In this document: positions 23,398 to 31,435 of the stretch, in pieces
Layout of the letters: every line of letters starts with the position of its first letter
How positions within the stretch are numbered: the stretch's first letter is position 1
IMG/VR virus record: IMGVR_UViG_3300031963_000044
Span: 38,636-102,635 of that record
Direction: 5' to 3' (one strand)
Length of the DNA: 64,000 nucleotides
Source of the DNA: a virus
Position numbers and translations under genes: made by a program
The notes under the pieces: model-generated
The model's database searches: none
What the model was told of the DNA's origin: nothing
What the model saw: the letters and a program-made list of their open reading frames with translations, nothing else

Positions 23398-24264
23398 TTA
23401 AATAATTTCCTTTAATTTATTTGTAATGAAATCAATGTTATTTTTAATTTCTAAAACATAATCTCTATCTTCAACATTTGACTCACTAATGAGATGAATA
23501 GATTCCATTAATTTATCAATATCAATATTATTTAATGTATTGATTGTGTTTGACACATTTTCTTTTGCTTTAAAAACGAACTCAAGATTAAACATATATG
23601 TTCTAATAATATTAAAAATTGTAATAATATCTTGTCTATTCCATCCCGAATTTAACATATGTTTATCATAAATTCTTGAATCAAGTTGATTATATACTTC
23701 AATATCATTCGTAAAAACAGAATGGTTATTCCAATTAATATAAAAAGCTATTTTATTATATCCACTATTTCTTGATGCTTTTTTATCTATTAAATAGATG
23801 ATAACGCCTCGTCTAAAATATTCTTTAAACCTGCTATTTTTACCGGTAGTACACCACTTGGTGTTTGCCCCCCATTTATCTGAACCCTCTTGGGTTAACG
23901 GTCTTACAATTAAAATATTTTCGGTCTCATAAATTTTTGTCCCATGTTTTTTGGGTTCAAATTCTTTTTCTAATTTGCGACTCATCGCATCATCAATCCT
24001 ATCTTGAAGAATTTTAAGATTAGTGTATTCAGGAGAGTAAATATCTTTATTTGTAAGATAACTTAAACAACTATCAAAATCATTAACAAGTTCAATTACT
24101 TTAGCCGACCTAGTTAGTTTGTTCTTATCTCTATTCGACCAAAGTTTACACATAAATTCCAAATATTTCTTAGTTTCTGTTTTATCAGCATGTAAGAAAC
24201 TTTGGAAAATAGCTGCACTAACTTGTTTAGCGTATTTTGTTTGAAGTTCAGATACTTTTGACAT
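23398..24264 (-). CDS. WC-domain protein, 288 residues
   Basis: Residues about 115-165 hold the motif RPLTQEGSDKWGANTKWCTT, then FKEYFRRGVIIYLIDKK and IAFYINW. The pattern is plainly paralogous to the 307-residue protein at 21192 (G-x-x-T-K-W-C-T, Tyr, R/K-x-G, then hydrophobic strand). The N-terminus, with AAIFQSFLHADKTETKKYLE, and the C-terminal helices differ. The gene leads a minus-strand unit containing gp47; a TATCTTTG box lies 18 bases before its ATG. Function unknown. Confidence 0.6.
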   Translation of the reverse strand: MSKVSELQTKYAKQVSAAIFQSFLHADKTETKKYLEFMCKLWSNRDKNKLTRSAKVIELVNDFDSCLSYLTNKDIYSPEYTNLKILQDRIDDAMSRKLEKEFEPKKHGTKIYETENILIVRPLTQEGSDKWGANTKWCTTGKNSRFKEYFRRGVIIYLIDKKASRNSGYNKIAFYINWNNHSVFTNDIEVYNQLDSRIYDKHMLNSGWNRQDIITIFNIIRTYMFNLEFVFKAKENVSNTINTLNNIDIDKLMESIHLISESNVEDRDYVLEIKNNIDFITNKLKEII

Positions 24265-24282
24265 AATTTATTTTTTGAACTA

Positions 24283-24290
24283 CAAAGATA
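24283..24290 (-). promoter_or_regulatory. Candidate host-type promoter (-7 box TATCTTTG)
   Basis: On the minus strand the intergenic region before the 288-residue gene reads TATCTTTG, an exact match to the Bacteroidota -7 consensus TAnnTTTG. A T-rich stretch containing TTTG lies about 15 bases upstream, somewhat closer than the usual 17-23. The ATG follows 18 bases downstream, giving a very short leader. This suggests transcription of the gp47 unit by host RNA polymerase, early or middle in infection. Confidence 0.5.
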
Positions 24291-24314
24291 TGAAAAAATC
24301 TCTAACAAAAAAAA

Positions 24315-25172
24315 CTATTTCAGGTATTTTTTTACGTCCATAGTTAATGCGGTATCCATAGCACCTTTACCGACTCTAAATTCTTCAAAATCTGAATCGT
24401 CCTTAAGTAGTACTATTATACAGCCGTAGAGTTTTAAATTTTCGTATTTTGTACCCTCTAACATTTTTAGAAAAAGTTTACCGTATAGTGGTAATTGAAC
24501 CGAGTAATGACCCAATGCTGTATCATCTAAAAAGATAAATGGAAATTTCATTTTTTTAGTAAAACTATTTGGTATAAAATTTTTTGGTTTATTACTCTTA
24601 TAGTCAGAAACAATAACCCCAAACCCGTCTTTATTTTTATTTTCAATTAGCCAAATTTTGTCTGCTTGACCAACATATCCTAATTCAGCCGAACCTAAAA
24701 CGACCTCGGTATCTAATAAAACAGCGCCTCGCTCTTTCATTAAATTAAGAAATTTAATTCCGCCCTGAATCATAGCATCACTTTTTAATATTTGGTCAAA
24801 ATCACAATCAAATGTTGGTTGTCTAACTTCTTTTTCAATGTTGAAAATTTTAAGCGATTCTTTTTCTAGAAGATAGTGAACCCTAGAACCCATATTAACC
24901 GCTAATTCACCCGATTTACTCCATTCATCTAATAATGCTTGTTTAACTGCTAAATCACCCTTACTTTTCTTATGAGCAATTGATTCTGCATCAAATTCAT
25001 CATAAAAATATTTAAGAACTTTTGACACTGAAGGCCAATCATTTCTTAAATTACCGTCAATATCATTCATAAAATAAATGTGATTTTCCTCTAAAAAAGA
25101 AAGTTTTTGACTTTCATACTTATTTTTTAAAATATCTATTATTTCTTCTCTTACTGTAATTAAATCAATCAT
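24315..25172 (-). CDS. PD-(D/E)XK nuclease family protein
   Basis: A 285-residue Cas4/RecB-like nuclease. The motifs are in order: GSRVHYLLEKES (His99), a Glu in LLDTEVVLG (Glu156), GYVGQADKIW (Asp171) and VIVSDYKSNK (Asp190, Lys192), which together form the metal site. The N-terminal region contains the typical WPSVSKVLKYF segment. Related phage enzymes are annotated as exonucleases or as nucleases acting in recombination or host DNA breakdown. Its start overlaps the end of the primase gene by one base, so it is downstream of primase and resolvase in one unit. Confidence 0.85.
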   Translation of the reverse strand: MIDLITVREEIIDILKNKYESQKLSFLEENHIYFMNDIDGNLRNDWPSVSKVLKYFYDEFDAESIAHKKSKGDLAVKQALLDEWSKSGELAVNMGSRVHYLLEKESLKIFNIEKEVRQPTFDCDFDQILKSDAMIQGGIKFLNLMKERGAVLLDTEVVLGSAELGYVGQADKIWLIENKNKDGFGVIVSDYKSNKPKNFIPNSFTKKMKFPFIFLDDTALGHYSVQLPLYGKLFLKMLEGTKYENLKLYGCIIVLLKDDSDFEEFRVGKGAMDTALTMDVKKYLK

Positions 25173-26089
25173 TACTTTATAAAAATTTCAAATTCATTTA
25201 TTTGTCCCCTTAAATCCGCAACATCTTTATCTTTTGGTAATTCTAATAATTTAACTCTACCAAATAAAACACCCCCATTTAATTCATGAAATAACTTTTG
25301 TGCATTATTAAATGCGTCCCCGTCTAATGCGATAATAATATTTTTCTTAGCATCATTATAAAGTTTTTCAAAAAGTAACGGACTAACATGTTTACCCAAT
25401 AAAGGTATACTATTATCAACAAAAATAGAGTCGAAAGCACCCTCTAAAAGATAAATATCTTTATTAAAATCAACCCTACTTTCATTAAAAATTATAGTTT
25501 CTTTAGGTATTGTAGGATTTTTATACTTCATTTTCGTCTTAACCCAAGACCTTGCAATAAAATAATTTAAATTATTATTTGAATCATATGAAGGAATTAT
25601 TATTCTATTTTTAAAGTCCCCATCTACTGTATACCCAATATCAAACTTCTCAATTATATCATCTGTAACACCTCTCTTTTTTAGATAATTATATGCTTCT
25701 TTATGTGCTATAAGAATCGGATTGGAATCTTTAAATTTAATATAACCTTCAGGTAACCTAATTTTTTGAATTATTGGCTTTACTGTCTCATCATCTTTAG
25801 GTCTAATTAAATCAAAAATCTTTTTTTGTTTTTTATTACCCCATAAATCAATTAGTTTACCTACTGGACCGTGTGTACCGTGACTATCACCACATGACCA
25901 ACATTTATAAATAAGTCTTTCAGTGTTTATTTCAAGATTACCCTTTCCATCACCTTGTTCTAACCCCTTAATTTCATAACTACAAACAGGACAGTCAAAA
26001 GTAATTTGGTGTTTAAGATTATAATAATTCTTTTCTTTACCTAAAATAGTTCTTAGTATCTCTAATAATACATCTTTTTCATTTTCCAT
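25172..26089 (-). CDS. DNA primase (DnaG/T4 gp61-like)
   Basis: A 305-residue primase. A zinc-binding domain at residues 33-66 has CPVC and CWSC pairs. A TOPRIM core follows, with YLLEGAFDSIF (Glu216) and IIIALDGDAF (Asp256, Asp258), plus a preceding RNA-polymerase-like basic segment (NRIIIPSY, FIARSWVKTKMKYKNP). It synthesises RNA primers on the lagging strand. There is no helicase domain, so a separate gp41-like helicase should exist outside the window. The ATG at 26089 follows a 28-base gap. Confidence 0.9.
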   Translation of the reverse strand: MENEKDVLLEILRTILGKEKNYYNLKHQITFDCPVCSYEIKGLEQGDGKGNLEINTERLIYKCWSCGDSHGTHGPVGKLIDLWGNKKQKKIFDLIRPKDDETVKPIIQKIRLPEGYIKFKDSNPILIAHKEAYNYLKKRGVTDDIIEKFDIGYTVDGDFKNRIIIPSYDSNNNLNYFIARSWVKTKMKYKNPTIPKETIIFNESRVDFNKDIYLLEGAFDSIFVDNSIPLLGKHVSPLLFEKLYNDAKKNIIIALDGDAFNNAQKLFHELNGGVLFGRVKLLELPKDKDVADLRGQINEFEIFIK

Positions 26090-26117
26090 AAATAAAATAT
26101 AGAAAAGAAAGTCTAAA

Positions 26118-26717
26118 TTACCAAATCTTCAACTCATTCATTTTACCTAAAACGCAGGTATAAGCATCGCTCATATCATAACACTCTTTTTTTATTAGAT
26201 TTTTTTTGTTGTATAACCAAGTAATTTGAGGTTCTCTTCTGGATACTAAATCCCAAATTATTTGTTTTTTATCAATATCTTTAGGTAAGCCACCAAATAG
26301 AACAAACTTACCCTTATCATTTTGTTTAACTAATTCAGGAAATGCAAATTTCCTTGAGTCATATGTTGAAATGAATTCTGGGGTAATTCCAAGTTCATCA
26401 TAAATTATTTTTGTAATAAAACTATTAAATCTTAGTAATATCCCAATGGTATAAATATTATTACTATTTAATAGAGGTTCTTCAATTACTACTTTAGTAA
26501 TTCCAATATTTTTATATTCAATTAATTTTGTTTTAAACACGTCCGCTTTAAGTAATAGCTCTCTAACTTTATCTTCAGTTTTTTCTTTAACTATTGGTGA
26601 AACATGTGTTAATTCTAAAAGCTCTTTATTTTTTATATCAAATAACGCCCATCCAATTGTCTTTGTTGATACATCTAAACCAAGAACTTTTGGGCTATTT
26701 TTTGTTGTTTTTGCCAT
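26118..26717 (-). CDS. RuvC-like Holliday junction resolvase
   Basis: A 199-residue RNase H-fold nuclease. The first strand carries LGLDVSTKTIGWALFD (Asp15), the second motif is VVIEEPLLNSNN (Glu79/80), and the C-terminal pair is YDMSDAYTC (Asp181, Asp184), as in RuvC and the poxvirus A22-like group. It would resolve branched DNA before packaging, the job done by gp49 in T4. The ATG at 26717 is preferred over an upstream TTG. It follows directly on the tail operon and precedes the primase, so it may be read through from the late genes. Confidence 0.85.
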   Translation of the reverse strand: MAKTTKNSPKVLGLDVSTKTIGWALFDIKNKELLELTHVSPIVKEKTEDKVRELLLKADVFKTKLIEYKNIGITKVVIEEPLLNSNNIYTIGILLRFNSFITKIIYDELGITPEFISTYDSRKFAFPELVKQNDKGKFVLFGGLPKDIDKKQIIWDLVSRREPQITWLYNKKNLIKKECYDMSDAYTCVLGKMNELKIW

Positions 26718-26721
26718 GAAA

Positions 26722-29073
26722 TTAAAAATCAAGTTTTATCAAAAACTGCTGCTCACCTTGTCTTAATTGTGGTGATTGTAGTTTTGTTAAAAGTATAAGA
26801 TCTTTATTTTCATCGTAAAGCCCAATTTCTGAAATAAATGATTTTTTTTCATTACCCCAAGTTGGATTAGTACTTACAGTAAATTGTTGATTTGGTAAAT
26901 TAACCGCATAACGCATCTCATAAATGGTTGCTTCAATATCTGTTTTTAGATTACCATAGAAATAATATTCATCACCAAAATTTAAACAGGATTCGCCATT
27001 ATCATTTAATGATGGTAAGTTTACGTAATTGAGTTCATATGTGGTTCCTCCGGTATATGAATCAATATCGACAACAAATGTTGTCGCAGTAAGTCCTGAT
27101 TGTGTAATATAACCACCAATCATACTCGATGTTAATTGATTTGTTACATCAATTTCAATCCAATTTTCAGAGTTTGGTCTAGTATCACCAGTAACTTTTT
27201 GAGCTAAAATACTCATGCTATCAGCAAAAAAACCATATGTACAACTACCGGTCGGTTGATTTAAAAATGGAAATTCTAATCCAAACCTAATAGAAACATC
27301 TTGACTATTTATTGTACAACCGGTCTTTGGTCCTTGTATTGATGTATAATAATTACAGTGTAAAGATTCTGTAAACGCACTTGTTGTTTGATTACCTAAG
27401 CGATATGTAACCCAAAGATATTCATTATCATTTTCTAAAATACCTGTTGTTGTACCCATATCACCATCACAAATATTTGAATTAATTAAGGATAGTTTAG
27501 GTGCCGGTAATGTCCAATTTCTATTTGCTTTGTATGACATAGCTGCAATAATTTCCTCATCGTCAATAATTACCATCTTATAGTCGGGAAAAACTTTACC
27601 GACCCTATTCAAATTACCATTTGAATCTGGATTTATGTCCCAAAGATGATAATATCTTAAACCCGGATCATTCATATCATCATTTTTAGATGATACCATG
27701 TAATTTACACTTAATTTATTATAACCCGGTGGATCTACATAGAAGGTTTCACCTATTTTACCATCAGTTGATTTATGCCACAATAACCAAGGTATTTCTA
27801 ATTTAAAATTTATTGCTTGACCTGTTGCGCCCTCGTCTGTTGGGTCAATAGGATTCATCGCAAATTTTTCACCGTAGATTAAATCCACAGAATTATTCGT
27901 ATAGTGAATTAGCGATATTGCTTTTTGGTCTTTGGGTTGGAGATAAACTTGCTCATCAAACGAATTATAGTAATACGTATCTGAACTAAATTTTTCATAT
28001 GATGAGTTTAGGAATGTTTGTCCATTAGCCGATTGATATCCAAAATATTCTTTTGACCCTAAATAAGTTCTACTATTATATGTTGTATAATCCTGAGTTA
28101 CCGATGAAAAAATACCCGCTGGTGATTCGCTCCAAGGAATATTCATATTCCATATTTTTATTACACCATCTGAAATATCACAAGGAATTTCATAGTTAAT
28201 TAAATCTTGGTCAGTAATTTCATTTGGAATAAACGTACCATAAAAATCTGATATTTCAGATGGATAAATTAAGACTCTAGCATCACCCGTAAAACCTAAA
28301 CTTGCGAAATCGGGTAAATCCCTATCTAAAGTTAGGGTTGTACCTAAATTATCTAAACAACATATTTTATAGGTTAATATAGTATAACCATTTCTAATCT
28401 TTCCACAATCACCGCAGCAATCATAAATTATGGTAATAAAATCACCCACTTGCGGTATTCCAACTCCCGGTGATGGTCCTGTTGTACAAAACGGTGTTGG
28501 TGTTGGCGTATCACAAATGGATGTTGGAGTTGGTGGAGGAGTTGGTGGAGGAGTTGGTGTTGGTGTGGGTGAACAACAATCATCTGATGTTGGTGGTATT
28601 AATGTATCACAAGTACCACTAATTAGCAATATTTGATTCGTTCCCCCAGTTAATGTTGTAATATCAATATAATAATTTGGTGTTACCAAATATCCATAAT
28701 CAGTATTTGCTGACCAACTACCTTCTTCACCTTTAAAAAATCCTCTAGGTGCTGCACTATTATATATTGGTGAAACGACAGAATCAAAATTACCAATACC
28801 AAAAGTATTTGTTGTTGTTGGACTTTGTTTAAAGGGATATTTAATATTTTGTTTATTACTTTCCGGAACACCAACATTATTTTGTGAATTAAACGCTGGC
28901 TCAATTACATAATTATTTTTTGGATTTAAATTTTGAACACAATCATAACAAACTTCACTATCACCAATTTGAAAATACTTAATTACAAAATTACCTTGCG
29001 ATAACTTTCTTCTACCAACGTCAGTTAATCTTGTATTTAATAAACCTGAAGTATTTTTAATTATATATGCCAT
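26722..29073 (-). CDS. Large virion protein, tandem paralogue 1 (Pro/Thr linker)
   Basis: A 783-residue, beta-rich protein. It starts MAYIIKNTSGLLNTRLTDVG then RRKLSQGNFVIKYFQIGDSE, and the neighbouring 778-residue protein has the same head. About residues 165-195 form a mucin-like linker of TPTP and PPPTPPP units, followed by a GDFITIIYDCCGDCG cysteine-rich domain. The second half includes YYHLWDINPDSNGNLNRVGK and AAMSYKANRNWTLPAP, again shared with the paralogue. Position at the end of the tail operon and the repeated modules suggest a tail fibre or baseplate-attached protein. No enzyme motif is seen. Confidence 0.65.
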   Translation of the reverse strand: MAYIIKNTSGLLNTRLTDVGRRKLSQGNFVIKYFQIGDSEVCYDCVQNLNPKNNYVIEPAFNSQNNVGVPESNKQNIKYPFKQSPTTTNTFGIGNFDSVVSPIYNSAAPRGFFKGEEGSWSANTDYGYLVTPNYYIDITTLTGGTNQILLISGTCDTLIPPTSDDCCSPTPTPTPPPTPPPTPTSICDTPTPTPFCTTGPSPGVGIPQVGDFITIIYDCCGDCGKIRNGYTILTYKICCLDNLGTTLTLDRDLPDFASLGFTGDARVLIYPSEISDFYGTFIPNEITDQDLINYEIPCDISDGVIKIWNMNIPWSESPAGIFSSVTQDYTTYNSRTYLGSKEYFGYQSANGQTFLNSSYEKFSSDTYYYNSFDEQVYLQPKDQKAISLIHYTNNSVDLIYGEKFAMNPIDPTDEGATGQAINFKLEIPWLLWHKSTDGKIGETFYVDPPGYNKLSVNYMVSSKNDDMNDPGLRYYHLWDINPDSNGNLNRVGKVFPDYKMVIIDDEEIIAAMSYKANRNWTLPAPKLSLINSNICDGDMGTTTGILENDNEYLWVTYRLGNQTTSAFTESLHCNYYTSIQGPKTGCTINSQDVSIRFGLEFPFLNQPTGSCTYGFFADSMSILAQKVTGDTRPNSENWIEIDVTNQLTSSMIGGYITQSGLTATTFVVDIDSYTGGTTYELNYVNLPSLNDNGESCLNFGDEYYFYGNLKTDIEATIYEMRYAVNLPNQQFTVSTNPTWGNEKKSFISEIGLYDENKDLILLTKLQSPQLRQGEQQFLIKLDF
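28492..28570 (-). repeat. Low-complexity Pro/Thr-coding tract
   Basis: On the plus strand GGTGTTGG and GGAGTTGGTGG units repeat; on the coding strand they encode TPTP and PPPTPPP. This is a short tandem repeat able to change length by slippage, and it makes an extended linker between two domains of the 783-residue virion protein. Confidence 0.7.
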
Positions 29074-29076
29074 ATC

Positions 29077-31413
29077 TTAAAATATATATGAAACTGCGAA
29101 TTGTTGTATGCCTTCTCTTACTTGTGGCGACTGTAATTTAGAAATAACCACTAAATCTTTATCCTCATCATATAAACCAATTTCAGTAACATATGTTGAA
29201 GTATTTGCTGACCATGTTGGGTTACTACTAATTTTAAACTGATTATTTGTTAAATTAACAACATATTTCATCTGATAAATGGTTGATTGTATATCTGTTT
29301 CAATATTACCATAGAAATAATATTCATCACCAAAATTTAAGCAATTACTGGTTTCATTAAGGTCGGGTAATGAAATGTATGAATCTAAATTATATGTTGC
29401 ACCATTATCATATAACATCTTATCAATTATAAATGAAGTTGTAGTTAATGAATTAACTGTTAAATATCCAGATGATAAAGTTGAAGCGGAAACTTGATTA
29501 GTAACATCAATTTCTTTCCAGTTAGTTGGGGAAGGTCTCTGATTTCCAATAACTTTTTGAGCTAAAATTATTATTTTTTCAGCATAAAATCCGGTATTAC
29601 ATGTTGTACCAGTTCTTAAGAATGGAAATTCGTCACCAAATCTAACAACAATATTTTTTTGTGTTGGGTCACATTCTTGGTCTGGTCCTTGTATTACACT
29701 ATAATAGTTACAATGCAATGAATTTGTAAAAGTACTATTATCAAAACGATATGTTAACCACAAATATTCCTGATTATTAGTTAATAACCCCTCATTAATT
29801 GATGAATAGTTTTGACATAAATTTGGTGAAAGTAAACTAATATTCGGTGCTGGTAATGTCCAGTTTCTGTTTGCTTTATAAGACATTGCAGCAATAATTT
29901 CTTCATCATCAATGATTACCATTTTAGAATCCGGGTAAACCTTCCCAACCCTATTCAAATTACCATTCGAATCTGGATTTAAATCCCAAAGATGGTAATA
30001 CCTCATACCCTGAGAAACCATATCATACCTTTCAGTTACCATATAACAAACATTTAATCCACTATAACCCGGAGGATCAATATAGAATGTTTCACCAATT
30101 GTGTTACCTGTTGTTTTGTGCCATAATAACCAAGGAATATCTAATTTAAAGTTTTGTGCTAATCCTGTTGTTCCAGATGTTTCAGCATTAAGTTCTTGTG
30201 TTGCAAATTTTTCACCATATTCAAAATCAATTCCTTGATTTGTATAATGAATTATTGCAATTGCTTTCTGGTCTTTTGGTTCAACATAAATTTGTTCATC
30301 AAAAGAATTGTAGTAAAAAGTATCCGTTGTGGTGGTAATTCCAGAAGAATTAATAAATTTTTGACCAGAGTTTGTTTGATATCCAAAATATTCTTTTGAA
30401 CCTAGATAATTTTTACTAGCAAAATAATTAACATCTTTTGTTTTTGAAGAAAAAATACCTGCTGGCGATTCACTCCAAGGAATTGCCATATTCCAAATCT
30501 TAACATAATCATTAGAGATGTCACAACTACTTTCAAAATTTATAGTTTCAGGATTCCAATATTGTTCGGGTGTTTCGTAATCATAAAATCCCGTAAACCC
30601 AGATGGATAAATTAATAATTGTGCTTGTCCAGTATAACCTAATGATGCTAAGTCAGGTATTTCCCTATCCAATACAAAAACATCATTTAATATACAACAT
30701 ATTCTATATGTTAAGATTGGATAACTACCAAGTTCACCACAATCAGCGTTACAATCAAAAATAATCGTTACAAAATCACCAACGATGGGTACACCCTCTT
30801 CTCTTGTATTACCACTTATTACACAAGTAGTTGTTGCTGTTGTACCGGTTAAATCACAAGGACCAAGAGTGGTTGTTGACGTTGTTGTCGTTGTGGTTGT
30901 TGATGTTATTGGATCACAACAACCGGTAAAGACAATTGGTGTTGTTGTATTACAAAACCCACTAATTACTGTTATTTTTGTTCCTCCGGTTACTGAGGAT
31001 AAATCAATATAATAATTTGATGTTACTAAATATCCCGCTTGAGTTATTGCAGACCAAGACCCACTAGAACCAGTAAAAAATCCTCTAGATGGGACATTTT
31101 CAAATACAGAATCAAAGTCTGAACTCATATAAGGTAAACCATAAGTATTATTTAGATTTTCATCTAAATAAAACGGATATTTAATATTTGCTTTATTACT
31201 TTCAGGTATACCTGTGTCATTTTGTGAATTAAATTGTGGTTGTAAAATAAAATTATCACTTTGATTATATCCAGAAATGGCATTATAAAATATCTCGCTA
31301 TCACCGACTTGGAAATATTTTATTTTAAATTTCCCTTGTGATAGTTTTCTTCTACCCACATCTGTAATCTGGGTATTTACTATTTTATTTGTATTTTTTA
31401 AAATATATGACAT
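29077..31413 (-). CDS. Large virion protein, tandem paralogue 2 (Thr-rich linker)
   Basis: A 778-residue protein clearly duplicated from or into its neighbour: it begins MSYILKNTNKIVNTQITDVG and shares RRKLSQGKFKIKYFQVGDSE, GDFVTIIFDCNADCG, the WNMAIPWSESPAGIF block and YYHLWDLNPDSNGNLNRVGK. Where the neighbour has a Pro/Thr linker, this one has TTTTTTTSTTT at about residue 175. The ATG at 31413 is preferred to a TTG one codon before. Pairs of related fibres usually reflect different receptor specificity on a common scaffold, which would be the inference here. Confidence 0.65.
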   Translation of the reverse strand: MSYILKNTNKIVNTQITDVGRRKLSQGKFKIKYFQVGDSEIFYNAISGYNQSDNFILQPQFNSQNDTGIPESNKANIKYPFYLDENLNNTYGLPYMSSDFDSVFENVPSRGFFTGSSGSWSAITQAGYLVTSNYYIDLSSVTGGTKITVISGFCNTTTPIVFTGCCDPITSTTTTTTTSTTTLGPCDLTGTTATTTCVISGNTREEGVPIVGDFVTIIFDCNADCGELGSYPILTYRICCILNDVFVLDREIPDLASLGYTGQAQLLIYPSGFTGFYDYETPEQYWNPETINFESSCDISNDYVKIWNMAIPWSESPAGIFSSKTKDVNYFASKNYLGSKEYFGYQTNSGQKFINSSGITTTTDTFYYNSFDEQIYVEPKDQKAIAIIHYTNQGIDFEYGEKFATQELNAETSGTTGLAQNFKLDIPWLLWHKTTGNTIGETFYIDPPGYSGLNVCYMVTERYDMVSQGMRYYHLWDLNPDSNGNLNRVGKVYPDSKMVIIDDEEIIAAMSYKANRNWTLPAPNISLLSPNLCQNYSSINEGLLTNNQEYLWLTYRFDNSTFTNSLHCNYYSVIQGPDQECDPTQKNIVVRFGDEFPFLRTGTTCNTGFYAEKIIILAQKVIGNQRPSPTNWKEIDVTNQVSASTLSSGYLTVNSLTTTSFIIDKMLYDNGATYNLDSYISLPDLNETSNCLNFGDEYYFYGNIETDIQSTIYQMKYVVNLTNNQFKISSNPTWSANTSTYVTEIGLYDEDKDLVVISKLQSPQVREGIQQFAVSYIF
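30868..30910 (-). repeat. Poly-Thr coding microsatellite
   Basis: GTTGTTGTCGTTGTGGTT-type trinucleotide units on the plus strand encode a run of threonines in the 778-residue virion protein. Similar tracts occur at about 33018-33064 and 36543-36575 in two other tail proteins. Thr runs are potential O-glycosylation sites and phase-neutral length variants. Confidence 0.7.
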
Positions 31414-31435
31414 CAATATCCTTTACTATAATTAT

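Noticed and set aside
28430-28636. Plus-strand Gly/Val-rich frame
   Set aside because: It is the antisense image of the Pro/Thr linker repeats in the 783-residue protein.
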